Below are positions 1 through 7,193 of a stretch of DNA of 59,373 nt, piece by piece. The notes under the pieces were generated by a model. It was not told the origin of the DNA. It was given only the letters and a program-made list of their open reading frames with translations, and searched no databases. Position 1 is the first letter of the stretch. Each line of letters opens with the position of its first letter. The DNA lies in assembly GCA_035403225.1 (NCBI GenBank), contig DAONET010000015.1, positions 1 through 59,373 on the forward strand, read 5' to 3'. The stretch is from DAIRDK01 sp035403225. GTDB lineage: Bacteria; Bacteroidota; Bacteroidia; Bacteroidales; FEN-979. Made by a program: the position numbers and the translations under genes.

Positions 1-402
1 GAGCGCTGCTTTTTGCGGGTTGATCACCTTCCAGAACAAGACAGCATCCACATCCACCGGCACCGTATCTTTCGTCAGGGTCTTCTCGGTCCGGAATGTT
101 GTGGTAATCACCCGGATGTCAATCCAGTATGGGATGGTGTCAATGACCGGAATGATGAGAAAGAGTCCGGGCCCCCTCAACACGCGGAAATGACCCAGCC
201 TCAATACCACGGCCCTTTCCCATTGGTTGGCCACTTTGATGGCCGAGGAAACAATGATGGCAAGCAGGAAAAAAATAATCCCTGTCCAAATACTGCCGGT
301 GATGTCCTCCGAAAGACCGGATAAAATAAAGGCAAGTCCGATGCCTGTCCCGACAATGACAAAGAATATCAATGTCGAAAAATAATTGATTTTTCTCATC
401 AT
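1..402 (-). CDS. Slipin / SPFH (band 7) membrane protein, partial
   Basis: The reading frame is open from ATG at 402 down to base 1, so only the N-terminal 134 residues are present and the rest lies outside the window. Two hydrophobic segments (about residues 6-29 and 36-52) precede a typical band-7 start: the translation contains VANQWERAVVLRLGHF, then RGPGLFLIIPVIDTIPYW and DTVPVDVDAVLFW. This order matches bacterial slipins (stomatin-like proteins), which form membrane-anchored oligomers and often pair with an NfeD-type protein; any partner would lie left of the window. A good AGGAGG (413-408) sits 5 bases before the first ATG; a second ATG follows directly at 399. Family assignment is firm, function is not. 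Confidence 0.85.
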   Translation of the reverse strand, partial: MMRKINYFSTLIFFVIVGTGIGLAFILSGLSEDITGSIWTGIIFFLLAIIVSSAIKVANQWERAVVLRLGHFRVLRGPGLFLIIPVIDTIPYWIDIRVITTTFRTEKTLTKDTVPVDVDAVLFWKVINPQKAAL

Positions 403-547
403 CGTGTCCTCCTCTTGTATTATGCTGACTGATTTAATATGATTTTCAGCCAAATATAGTGAAAATCAGGGGGAAATGCAATTTATTTCCCTGAAGAAAG
501 GCCACGTCTTCGGATTCTTCCGGACGTATCAAAATAAAGATCATCAA

Positions 548-571
548 CCTGGCACCAAATGGCCAGGTTCA
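548..571. repeat. 8-bp inverted repeat upstream of cbpA
   Basis: AACCTGGC (548-555) and GCCAGGTT (564-571) are perfect inverted copies around an 8-base loop. The hairpin lies in the intergenic space between the divergent slipin and cbpA, about 60 bases before cbpA. No T-run follows it, so it looks more like an operator or leader structure than a terminator. It is not a CIRCE element. Confidence 0.4.
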
Positions 572-630
572 CCGGATAAATGATTATTTTTATCTACCAT
601 TTTGTTGGCTCATACTAAAACACCAAAACG

Positions 631-1521
631 ATGTTCATCGATTATTATAAAATACTGGGGGTGAATAAAAATGCGACGCCGGAAGAAATTAAAAAGGCGT
701 ACCGGCGGTTGGCCCGGAAATTCCACCCCGACCTGAACCCGAACGACAAAGATGCAAAGCGGAACTTCCAGCAGATCAACGAGGCGAATGAGGTGCTGAG
801 CGATCCTGAAAAACGGAAGAAATACGACCAATATGGCGCTGACTGGGAACATGCGGAAGATTATCAGAAAGCCGGGCAATATCAGCAGCAGCAAGCGGCC
901 TGGTCTGGTTCGGAGCCATACGCTGAATCCTTTAACGAAGAAGGCTTCTCGGATTTTTTTGAATCGTTGTTTGGAGGTGGAGGCGGCCAAAGAAGAGCCT
1001 ACCGGGTTAAATTCCGGGGTGAAGATTATCATGCCGAATTGCACCTGAGCCTGATGGATGCCTACACCACCCACAAACAAACCTTAACAGTCAACGGAAA
1101 GAATATTCGGATTACCATCCCTGCCGGTATCGAAAACGGGCAGACGATTAAAATTGCCGGCCACGGTGGTCCTGGAAGAAACGGAGGTCCTTCCGGTGAT
1201 CTGTTCATTACCTTCTCTGTCGATAACATGCCTAAATTCAAACGATTGGGCAACGACTTGTATACCACTGTCGACCTTGACCTGTACACCGCCGTCCTCG
1301 GTGGAGACCTGATCATCGATACGCTGGACGGGAAGGTCAAACTCAATATCAAACCCGAAACACAGAATGAAACAAAAGTGAAACTGACCGGAAAGGGCTT
1401 CCCGGTGTACCGGAAAGAAGATCAGTTCGGGAATCTGTATGTCACCTTTTCCATCAGGATTCCGACGAACCTGACCCAGAAACAAAAGGAGTTGTTTAAA
1501 GAGTTGTCAAAAAGCAAATAA
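631..1521 (+). CDS. cbpA: CbpA-type J-domain co-chaperone / curved-DNA-binding protein
   Basis: The 296-residue protein starts with a canonical J domain (about residues 4-70) with the HPD motif at 32-34 that stimulates DnaK. A Gly/Phe-rich linker (GGGGG near 115) follows, then two beta-sandwich substrate-binding domains of the DnaJ C-terminal type (GHGGPGRNGGPSGDLFI in the first). The four CxxCxGxG zinc-finger repeats of DnaJ proper are absent, which with the length identifies a CbpA-class type II J-protein rather than DnaJ. It is followed after 8 bases by cbpM, its known inhibitor/partner, so the pair is surely co-transcribed. It is likely cytoplasmic and nucleoid-associated. Confidence 0.9.
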   Translation: MFIDYYKILGVNKNATPEEIKKAYRRLARKFHPDLNPNDKDAKRNFQQINEANEVLSDPEKRKKYDQYGADWEHAEDYQKAGQYQQQQAAWSGSEPYAESFNEEGFSDFFESLFGGGGGQRRAYRVKFRGEDYHAELHLSLMDAYTTHKQTLTVNGKNIRITIPAGIENGQTIKIAGHGGPGRNGGPSGDLFITFSVDNMPKFKRLGNDLYTTVDLDLYTAVLGGDLIIDTLDGKVKLNIKPETQNETKVKLTGKGFPVYRKEDQFGNLYVTFSIRIPTNLTQKQKELFKELSKSK

Positions 1522-1529
1522 TTGTTCCG

Positions 1530-1847
1530 ATGAATACAGATCTTTTAATTTCAGCGAGTGATTTTTGTGCCAGCCACAACATCGGGATCTCGTTTATCCA
1601 ATCCCTTCAGGAATCAGGGCTGATCGAGATAACGACCATTGAAGAAACCGGGTATATCCCAACCGATCGGTTGCAGGATCTGGAGAAAATGGTGCATTTG
1701 TATATGGACCTGGATATCAATATACAAGGAATAGAAACGATTGTTCACCTGTTACAGCAGATGAATGAAATGCAGGAAGAGATCATTACTTTGCGGAATC
1801 GACTTCGCTTGTATGAAACAGCAGAACAGACAGGATCTTTTTTATAG
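1530..1847 (+). CDS. cbpM: CbpM-like chaperone modulator (MerR-like helix-turn-helix fold)
   Basis: The protein is 105 residues, of typical CbpM length. The N-terminal part contains SASDFCASHNIGISFIQSLQ and GLIEI, and the middle has the conserved LQDLEKMVHLYMDLDINIQGIE stretch of the CbpM/MerR_2 family, followed by a coiled coil (about residues 68-95, QQMNEMQEEIITLRNRLRLY). CbpM binds the J domain of CbpA and blocks both DnaK stimulation and DNA binding. The gene begins 8 bases after cbpA, the standard arrangement. Assignment rests on this context plus the helical pattern. Confidence 0.85.
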   Translation: MNTDLLISASDFCASHNIGISFIQSLQESGLIEITTIEETGYIPTDRLQDLEKMVHLYMDLDINIQGIETIVHLLQQMNEMQEEIITLRNRLRLYETAEQTGSFL

Positions 1848-1984
1848 TTTTCTGCGTCTGCTTTGAATTTACTCTTTTAGTGATTCGAAAATTTCCGTTA
1901 CTTAGCACCCGCTATTGTTTCTGTAAATCAGTCTTTATTCTTCTGAATTCTGAATAAAGATCAACTCGTTTTTAATTTCTTTTT

Positions 1985-3082
1985 ATGAAGAAAAGAAGTC
2001 AACGTTGGATTCTCGGGTGCCTTCTCATAGGATGGGGATCCTTGCTTTTTACCGGTTGCACGAAAGAATCGGATTCTGATAACCAGGTGATCCATGAAGA
2101 CACCACTTCCCACGATTCAATTGTCATTCCCGGCGGATGGAAGGAAGTAGGAAAACTGAAAGCCAATAACATGATTTGGGGCATCACTTCCGATAAAGAC
2201 GGGAACCTGTATGCCGCGGGATATTTTACCAATACTGCCGGATACCATTATGTGGCCAGGTGGGATGGCGCTACCTGGAGTGAGACAGGCTCTTTTGCAG
2301 CTAACAGTTCTATTTTTGCCCTCACCGCTGATGCAGCCGGGAACGTATACGCCGTGGGTGATTTTACCAATGGAGCCACTCCCGAGGGAGGAAGTCAGTA
2401 TGTGGCCAAATGGGATGGCAGTCAATGGAGTGATATCGGGGGAGGAGGAGGAACGATGCTTACGGCTGATTCGGTAGGGAACCTTTACAAAGGTCCCCGG
2501 AAATGGGATGGTTTTAACTGGTCCGATATCTGCCCGGTTGGTACATTAAACCTATCCACCGTTTACGCTGTAACGTCAAGTGCTGATGGCACCATACAAT
2601 ATGCCGGAGGAGATTTTCAGCTCCCCAGTGGATACCGGTATATAGCCAAATGTGAAGGGAATAATTGCTGGAGTGAACTTGGAAGTCTGAACGCGAATGC
2701 TGACATTGAAGCCGTTGTTTCCGGCACAGATGGAACGGTATATGCCGCAGGCTGCTTTACCAACGGTAATCTCGCAAGCACAGGATATCACTATGTTGCA
2801 AAATGGGATGGCACCGTTTGGACGGAACTCGGCTCCCTGAATGCCAACGGGATCATTTACAATCTGGCTATTGACCGCCACACAGGGAAACTCTATGCTT
2901 CCGGGAACTTCAGTAATTCCCAGGGACAGTATTATGTGGCAGAATGGGATGGCAGTAGCTGGAAAGATCTGGGAGATATGCATCTTTCGCCAACGCCCAT
3001 TTATGTCGATCAAGCCGGGAAACTATATTCGGTCGTGGCCGGTACCGACGGGAAATCATTTGCCGTCGTAGTACACGAATAG
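1985..3082 (+). CDS. Lipoprotein with seven WD-like repeats (probable seven-bladed beta-propeller)
   Basis: 365 residues with a lipoprotein signal (lipobox LFTGC, Cys25) and an acidic stretch right after the cysteine. The mature part is built of seven repeats of roughly 45 residues, each starting W-x-[DE]-[VTIL]-G: WKEVG, WSETG, WSDIG, WSDIC, WSELG, WTELG, WKDLG. Each repeat carries xxGNxYAxGxF in the middle and YVAKWDG at the end. Seven such units would close one beta-propeller. The third is shortened and has a run of five glycines. Sequences of this kind are frequent in surface proteins of Bacteroidota; the ligand is unknown. No T9SS sorting domain is present, so export is by the lipoprotein route. 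Confidence 0.8.
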   Translation: MKKRSQRWILGCLLIGWGSLLFTGCTKESDSDNQVIHEDTTSHDSIVIPGGWKEVGKLKANNMIWGITSDKDGNLYAAGYFTNTAGYHYVARWDGATWSETGSFAANSSIFALTADAAGNVYAVGDFTNGATPEGGSQYVAKWDGSQWSDIGGGGGTMLTADSVGNLYKGPRKWDGFNWSDICPVGTLNLSTVYAVTSSADGTIQYAGGDFQLPSGYRYIAKCEGNNCWSELGSLNANADIEAVVSGTDGTVYAAGCFTNGNLASTGYHYVAKWDGTVWTELGSLNANGIIYNLAIDRHTGKLYASGNFSNSQGQYYVAEWDGSSWKDLGDMHLSPTPIYVDQAGKLYSVVAGTDGKSFAVVVHE

Positions 3083-3106
3083 CAGTCAATCATTTTTACT
3101 TTTCTC

Positions 3107-3703
3107 CTATTTCATCGCATTCTCCAGCATCACTTTAACGGTATCATAGTCAAGTGCGGAGAAGATGTCTTCAATATCTCTGGTGTACTCAGTACTGTGA
3201 CTCATGAGTGAATATTTGATGAAGAAACGGTTGTACCCCAGGTCACCCGCTTCAATGTAAGTTGCCAGGGCGCATCCCACCGCACTCAGACCGGTGATGA
3301 AAACAGTATTGATATTCTGTTCCTTCAGGATCTTACCGAGATCGGTATCCTTGAATCCGCTGGCGTGATGCTTGACTACCATGGGATCGGAGGGGAGGAT
3401 TTTGATTTCCGGGGCAAACTTGAATCCTTCCGAGTCCCGGGCCGGGCCGTTCTCCGGATCGGAATGAGCAATGACGATCACCGGATACCCTTCCTTACGG
3501 AACAGGTCAATCATGTTATTGGTCATATAAAAGGCAATCCCTTTTTCTCGCTCTTCCACCATTGGCAGAAAGGCATTCTGGATGTCAATGACAAGCAGCG
3601 CCGGTTTCATACGTTTGGAGTCGGCATCTTTTTTCTCCTGTGAGAAGATGTTGCCGGAAAACGCCAACATCAGGACGGTAATGATAAGAAACCTTGTTTT
3701 CAT
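3107..3703 (-). CDS. Exported isochorismatase-fold cysteine hydrolase
   Basis: Isochorismatase-like hydrolases use an Asp-Lys-Cys triad. All three are visible here: Asp in LLVIDIQNAF (about residue 40), Lys in VVKHHASGF, and Cys in GLSAVGCALAT with the non-proline cis-peptide neighbourhood of the family. The unusual point is the N-terminus: MKTRFLIITVLMLAFSG followed by NIFSQ is a clear signal peptide, so the enzyme should be periplasmic or secreted, whereas most members are cytoplasmic. ATG at 3703 is chosen because the signal peptide starts there; ATG at 3709 would add two residues. Substrate is not predictable; amidase activity (nicotinamide/N-carbamoyl type) is as likely as isochorismate hydrolysis. 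Confidence 0.85.
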   Translation of the reverse strand: MKTRFLIITVLMLAFSGNIFSQEKKDADSKRMKPALLVIDIQNAFLPMVEEREKGIAFYMTNNMIDLFRKEGYPVIVIAHSDPENGPARDSEGFKFAPEIKILPSDPMVVKHHASGFKDTDLGKILKEQNINTVFITGLSAVGCALATYIEAGDLGYNRFFIKYSLMSHSTEYTRDIEDIFSALDYDTVKVMLENAMK

Positions 3704-3774
3704 GTTCATATGTCTTAAAACAGGCCAAAAGTAATCCATTTTAAGGCTGAATGCAAATGGAAAGTCAGGGGTTT

Positions 3775-4254
3775 TCAGGATGATCTCCGGATATTCAGGG
3801 CGTTTCTTTTTCTGAAAAGAGACAAAGAAATGAAATAGGCAGCCAGGGCCATCAGGAACCCCAGTAAGGCGCCACCTGCCAGCAAGTCAATGAAAATGGA
3901 CGAATTTTGCGTGAACAGTTTGCAGATGGATTGCAGGGTAAGATCATCGGGGAGGGAGGCGGAGGATTTATGATGGAGCACCAACCTGCCAACGAAGTAA
4001 GAAAACCCATAAAAAACAGGCGCTGTGAGCAGATTGACATGGAGCACCCCGATGACCGAAGCTACCTTGCTCCATCGGAGCAGCGTGGACAGCAGGATAG
4101 CGATGGGGACTTTTACCCCGATAAAGGGAGTGGCGGCCAAAAAGATACCCAGGGCATAACCCAGGGATATCTTCCGCGGATCAGCCTTGATAGAAACCAG
4201 TTTCTGCCGGGTGGCCCTGATTTGTCTTTTAATGATGTCAGGAATGCGTATCAT
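3775..4254 (-). CDS. DUF2062 membrane protein
   Basis: About 159 residues from ATG 4254; the frame extends upstream to a GTG at 4281. The first third is basic, then comes the DUF2062 signature: KISLGYALGIFLAATPFIGV followed by KVPIAILLSTLLRWSKVASV, i.e. a Gly-rich hydrophobic helix ending in P-x-x-G. At least three membrane segments are present (about 40-75, 75-100, 130-155). DUF2062 proteins are small inner-membrane proteins of unknown role, sometimes fused to glycosyltransferases in relatives. The gene ends 71 bases before the start of the isochorismatase gene on the same strand, so the two may be co-transcribed. Confidence 0.75.
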   Translation of the reverse strand: MIRIPDIIKRQIRATRQKLVSIKADPRKISLGYALGIFLAATPFIGVKVPIAILLSTLLRWSKVASVIGVLHVNLLTAPVFYGFSYFVGRLVLHHKSSASLPDDLTLQSICKLFTQNSSIFIDLLAGGALLGFLMALAAYFISLSLFRKRNALNIRRSS

Positions 4255-4342
4255 GATTTGCTGGTTTTTCCGGGGATTCACCTTCCCGGAATGAAGTGTT
4301 TCCGATCAGAAACAGGATCATTATCAGCATTTTTGTTTTCAT
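4238..4342 (-). CDS. Possible 34-residue peptide ORF with hydrophobic N-terminus
   Basis: ATG at 4342 opens a 34-codon frame ending with TGA at 4238. The N-terminus reads MKTKMLIMILFLIGNTS, i.e. a signal-like helix, followed by a short charged tail. A GAAG lies 6 bases upstream. It overlaps the first codons of the DUF2062 gene in another frame. It is too short to trust without conservation and could be the decayed start of a lipoprotein or secreted protein. Confidence 0.2.
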   Translation of the reverse strand: MKTKMLIMILFLIGNTSFREGESPEKPANHDTHS

Positions 4343-4697
4343 GACATCTTCTGATTAAAAAATACGAAGCGAAACTAGCACGACAGGTTCGTGAAACAGA
4401 ATTGAAATTCCAATCAAAGGATGTAAGGCCGGTGATTTTTAAGGGAAAGGGGTGGATCGGTAAAAAATATTGGCAGAAATTAGTAAAGAGGGTGCTTTTA
4501 GCGATCTCCTCCATGAGGAAATGCCAATTCTCATGGTCCTTGGGTGCGAGATGTCTTTATTTTTACCGGCAGAGAAGGAAAAAGCCCCGGTAATTGCATT
4601 TTATACGGGAACGAAGATCAGGAGGGCGAAAACCATTTTCGGCAGGAGTACGGGTGGAAGTAAGTTTGTTGCCTGGAAAGAATAACAGCAGCAGATC
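4343..4697. other. Intergenic region, no convincing gene
   Basis: This 355-base stretch separates the DUF2062 gene from the SDR gene. Two small overlapping plus-strand frames (63 and 71 codons) are open but show no signal peptide, domain or start signal, and neither looks coding. No terminator hairpin, tRNA or riboswitch was recognised. It must hold the promoters of both flanking genes. Confidence 0.5.
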
Positions 4698-5474
4698 ATG
4701 AGACCGTATCATCATACAGCCGTTATCACGGGAGCTACCAGCGGGATTGGGAAAGCGTTTGCGCTGGAATATGCCCGGAAAGGATTTGATCTGATCCTCA
4801 CCGGCCGCCGTCGGGATGAGTTGCAGCACGTTGCCGACACCCTTTCGCGACATTATCCTGTCAAGACCGGGATTTTTGCCGGTGATCTGTCAGACCCGTC
4901 GAACCGGAATGCCCTGAGCACCATGATCGAAAATACCGGCGTCATTGATGTCCTGATCAATAATGCCGGTTTCGGGATCGACCGCCCGTTTTACGGAAAC
5001 AGTCTCGATGATATCCGGTCGATGATCAACACGCATGTGCTGGCCACCACCGAGCTTACTCATGCTGTCCTACCTGGCATGATGAGAAGGCGGAAAGGAA
5101 CGATCATCAATGTTTCCTCCCTGGTTGTTTTTACTCCGGCGCTCACGAGATGCCTTTATTTCTCGACCAAATCGTTCGTCCACTGCTTCACGGAAGCCCT
5201 TTCGATGGAGATGCATCCTTACGGGATTAAAGTTCAAAGTCTCTGTCCCGGGTTGACCCGGACTGATTTTCACCGGGATATGAAAGAAGAGGAGAAGAAA
5301 AAGAAATTCAAACTCCTTGATTTTGCCTGCCCGGAAAAAGTCGTTTCCCATTCCCTCAAAACGCTGGAGAGTGGTTCTGTCACCTGCATCCCCGGGCTTA
5401 TGAACAAGCTGTTGTATATGTTGGCGAGACTGCTCCCGTTACGGTTTCAGGCTATCTTCGTCAACCATCAATAA
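4698..5474 (+). CDS. Short-chain dehydrogenase/reductase (SDR)
   Basis: 258 residues, the usual length of classical SDRs. The Rossmann NAD(P) motif TGxxxGIG is present as TGATSGIG at residues 11-18, followed by an Arg-rich end of strand 2 (TGRRRDEL) that favours NADP. NNAG is intact, the catalytic Ser is in NVSSLV and the YxxxK pair is in YFSTKSF, with the family PG motif in LCPGLTRTDF. The C-terminal region (KVVSHSLKTLESG and GLMNKLLYMLARLLPLR) resembles the DltE/YqjQ-type subgroup that acts on lipids or other hydrophobic substrates. The substrate itself is unknown. It stands alone, convergent with the next gene at a distance of 17 bases. Confidence 0.9.
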   Translation: MRPYHHTAVITGATSGIGKAFALEYARKGFDLILTGRRRDELQHVADTLSRHYPVKTGIFAGDLSDPSNRNALSTMIENTGVIDVLINNAGFGIDRPFYGNSLDDIRSMINTHVLATTELTHAVLPGMMRRRKGTIINVSSLVVFTPALTRCLYFSTKSFVHCFTEALSMEMHPYGIKVQSLCPGLTRTDFHRDMKEEEKKKKFKLLDFACPEKVVSHSLKTLESGSVTCIPGLMNKLLYMLARLLPLRFQAIFVNHQ

Positions 5475-5491
5475 GCACCTTCAACCGTTTA

Positions 5492-6274
5492 TCACTGTGC
5501 CAGAAATATCGAATCCAGGTGAGTCACCTGGCCGGCAGTGACCGGAACATTGGTAAAAGTGGTATCCAGATACGGGGTAACGGCGGTAATTTTCACCGAG
5601 TAGGATCCGGGTTCCAGGCTGTTGATGAGGAAAAAGCCGGTTGCCTGATCAATAAATACACTGAAAGTATCGGTGGCATTCCAAGCCTGAGCTACCGTTC
5701 CGCCGATAGCTGGAACCACCGTTCCGTCCAACTGGCCGATGTTTTCCAGGAGGCTGCCGGTGACGACAGGTTTCAGTAAGTATTTACCGTTCCCCTGTTC
5801 GACAATGGAGCGAGCCGCATCAAAATCAAGCAGCACCTGGTAGGTGGCTCCGGCACTGATGGGAGCATTGATCTTTACCTTGTAACCCGATGTCTGGGCC
5901 GATGGCGTCTTCAGATCATACGTCACACTGTCGACCACGATGGAATTGCTGTCACCCAGGAAGAGCCTCATTTGGGTAATGATTCCCGAAGGTACGGTCA
6001 CGTTTGAAACCAACAAGGCCGAAGAGCCATTGGATAAACTGATCAGATCGTAAATTCCCGGTGTCTCCAGGTCGAAGTAGAACCACATGCTGTCAACGCA
6101 CACACCGACAGACTGAATATCAACATTCACTGCATTATAGGTAGCAGGAGCATCGGTCAGCAGGATCTTCAGGGTCGATTTGGATTTGTTATTATTGCCA
6201 TCGTCTTCTTTATTGCACGAAAAAGTAATCAAGGCTATCGCCGCGATCAGCATCAGAAATGTCGCTCTTTTCAT
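5492..6274 (-). CDS. DUF4382 lipoprotein
   Basis: 260 residues with lipobox FSC (Cys20) followed by an acidic/Asn-rich linker (NKEDDGNNNKSKS). The mature N-terminal domain has the DUF4382 hallmarks: a beta-strand with LTDAPATYNAVNVDIQSVGV, then LISLSNGSSALL and SGIITQMRLFLG. The C-terminal 80 residues look like a carboxypeptidase-regulatory-like beta-sandwich (GTVVPAIGGTVAQAWN and LEPGSYSVKITAV). Such proteins are probably surface-exposed in Bacteroidota, but function is unknown. A strong Shine-Dalgarno (AGGAGA, 5 bases before ATG) is unusual for this window and supports the start. It lies 69 bases downstream of another lipoprotein gene on the same strand and is likely co-transcribed. Confidence 0.85.
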   Translation of the reverse strand: MKRATFLMLIAAIALITFSCNKEDDGNNNKSKSTLKILLTDAPATYNAVNVDIQSVGVCVDSMWFYFDLETPGIYDLISLSNGSSALLVSNVTVPSGIITQMRLFLGDSNSIVVDSVTYDLKTPSAQTSGYKVKINAPISAGATYQVLLDFDAARSIVEQGNGKYLLKPVVTGSLLENIGQLDGTVVPAIGGTVAQAWNATDTFSVFIDQATGFFLINSLEPGSYSVKITAVTPYLDTTFTNVPVTAGQVTHLDSIFLAQ

Positions 6275-6343
6275 AAAATCTCCTTCCTTTAGTTTGTTAT
6301 TAATCAGACATCAGGTAAAGTGGAAGGTTGCTCGTTAATGTTG

Positions 6344-6928
6344 CTATTTCATGCCGGCAAAGATCTCAAGATATTCATTTGCTTCTTCCAGCAAACGTTC
6401 GCTGTCAGAAGCCCGGATACCGGTCTCTTTTTCATTGGTCTGGTTGACTTCCTTGAAGGATTCATCCGCAAAGTAATAATAGGTCTTCCCGAACCTGTCG
6501 GCCGCTTTCCCGGTATTCTTCAATCCATTGTCTTCGATAAACGCCAGGATCAGTTTGCCGTTTTTAAAATAAAATTCTTCCGTACGCTGAGAGATTTTTT
6601 CATAAGGATAGGATTTGATCCGGACAACCTGGTCTTTTTCGGTATAGAAATCGAGTTTAGACCATTTTTGTTTGATCTGTGCCCGTAAGTTCGTTGTCGG
6701 AATGGTAGTTCTCTTCAGGGATTTAAGGGCCGTTTCGATCCTGTCTCTTTCCGTATCGATCACCGTTGCCATGGAGTCAACATTCACTTTTGGTCGAACC
6801 ATTGCTTCTTCACCTTGTGCAATACCCGCGCCGGTGGTGTCTTTCTGTTCCTTCCCGGCATTCTTGTTGCCTGTTCCGCAGGAACACAGGACCAGCGCCA
6901 TCGCTAAAACAAACATGCTCGTCTTCAT
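6344..6928 (-). CDS. Hypothetical lipoprotein
   Basis: 194 residues. The lipobox LCSC (Cys17) follows a short hydrophobic signal, then comes a Lys/Thr/Gly-rich linker. The rest is a mixed helical-strand domain with an amphipathic helix (about 55-85) and strands such as FYFKNGKLILAFIE and KTYYYFAD, ending in a Glu-rich helix. No recognised family. A matching promoter -7 box lies at 7029-7022, about 90 bases upstream, so this gene and the DUF4382 gene probably form one transcript of two outer-membrane-associated lipoproteins. Confidence 0.7.
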   Translation of the reverse strand: MKTSMFVLAMALVLCSCGTGNKNAGKEQKDTTGAGIAQGEEAMVRPKVNVDSMATVIDTERDRIETALKSLKRTTIPTTNLRAQIKQKWSKLDFYTEKDQVVRIKSYPYEKISQRTEEFYFKNGKLILAFIEDNGLKNTGKAADRFGKTYYYFADESFKEVNQTNEKETGIRASDSERLLEEANEYLEIFAGMK

Positions 6929-7021
6929 GGGGTCTCTTTTTTCTTATTGATATGACTTTTTTTTCATCCCCGGAGATTTCAATCCGGTACGAACATTCAT
7001 CCCGGACATTCCGGACTATGA

Positions 7022-7029
7022 CAAATTTA
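7022..7029 (-). promoter_or_regulatory. Bacteroidota -7 box for the 6928 lipoprotein gene
   Basis: TAAATTTG (7029-7022, minus strand) matches TAnnTTTG. A TTTG that could serve as -33 box lies about 20 bases further upstream. Predicted leader about 90 bases. Confidence 0.5.
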
Positions 7030-7135
7030 CCCAAAACCGGGGCCGAATGCAAATAATGCAACAGCATAATTTCTGTCGGAGAACCTGGAAATCAATAATA
7101 TTTCCTTCTGATGTCATTTCTATACGTGATGATAT

Positions 7136-7143
7136 TACATTTG
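7136..7143 (+). promoter_or_regulatory. Bacteroidota -7 box for the large T9SS cargo gene
   Basis: TACATTTG matches TAnnTTTG. The predicted transcription start near 7147 leaves a leader of about 47 bases to the ATG at 7194 and places upstream in-frame ATGs before the start of the mRNA, which supports the chosen start. Confidence 0.5.
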
Positions 7144-7193
7144 CAGATATTATTGTCAATTCATATATCGTGTTCTTTAAAAATTCAGGTAAA

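Noticed and set aside
548..571. CIRCE-type HrcA operator before cbpA
   Set aside because: Arms are AACCTGGC, not the CIRCE consensus, and the spacing differs.
4470..4685. 71-codon plus-strand frame in the 4343-4697 gap
   Set aside because: No signal peptide, domain or start signal, and competes with another frame of similar length.
7047..7193. N-terminal extension of the large T9SS cargo protein
   Set aside because: It precedes the signal peptide and contains the promoter box.
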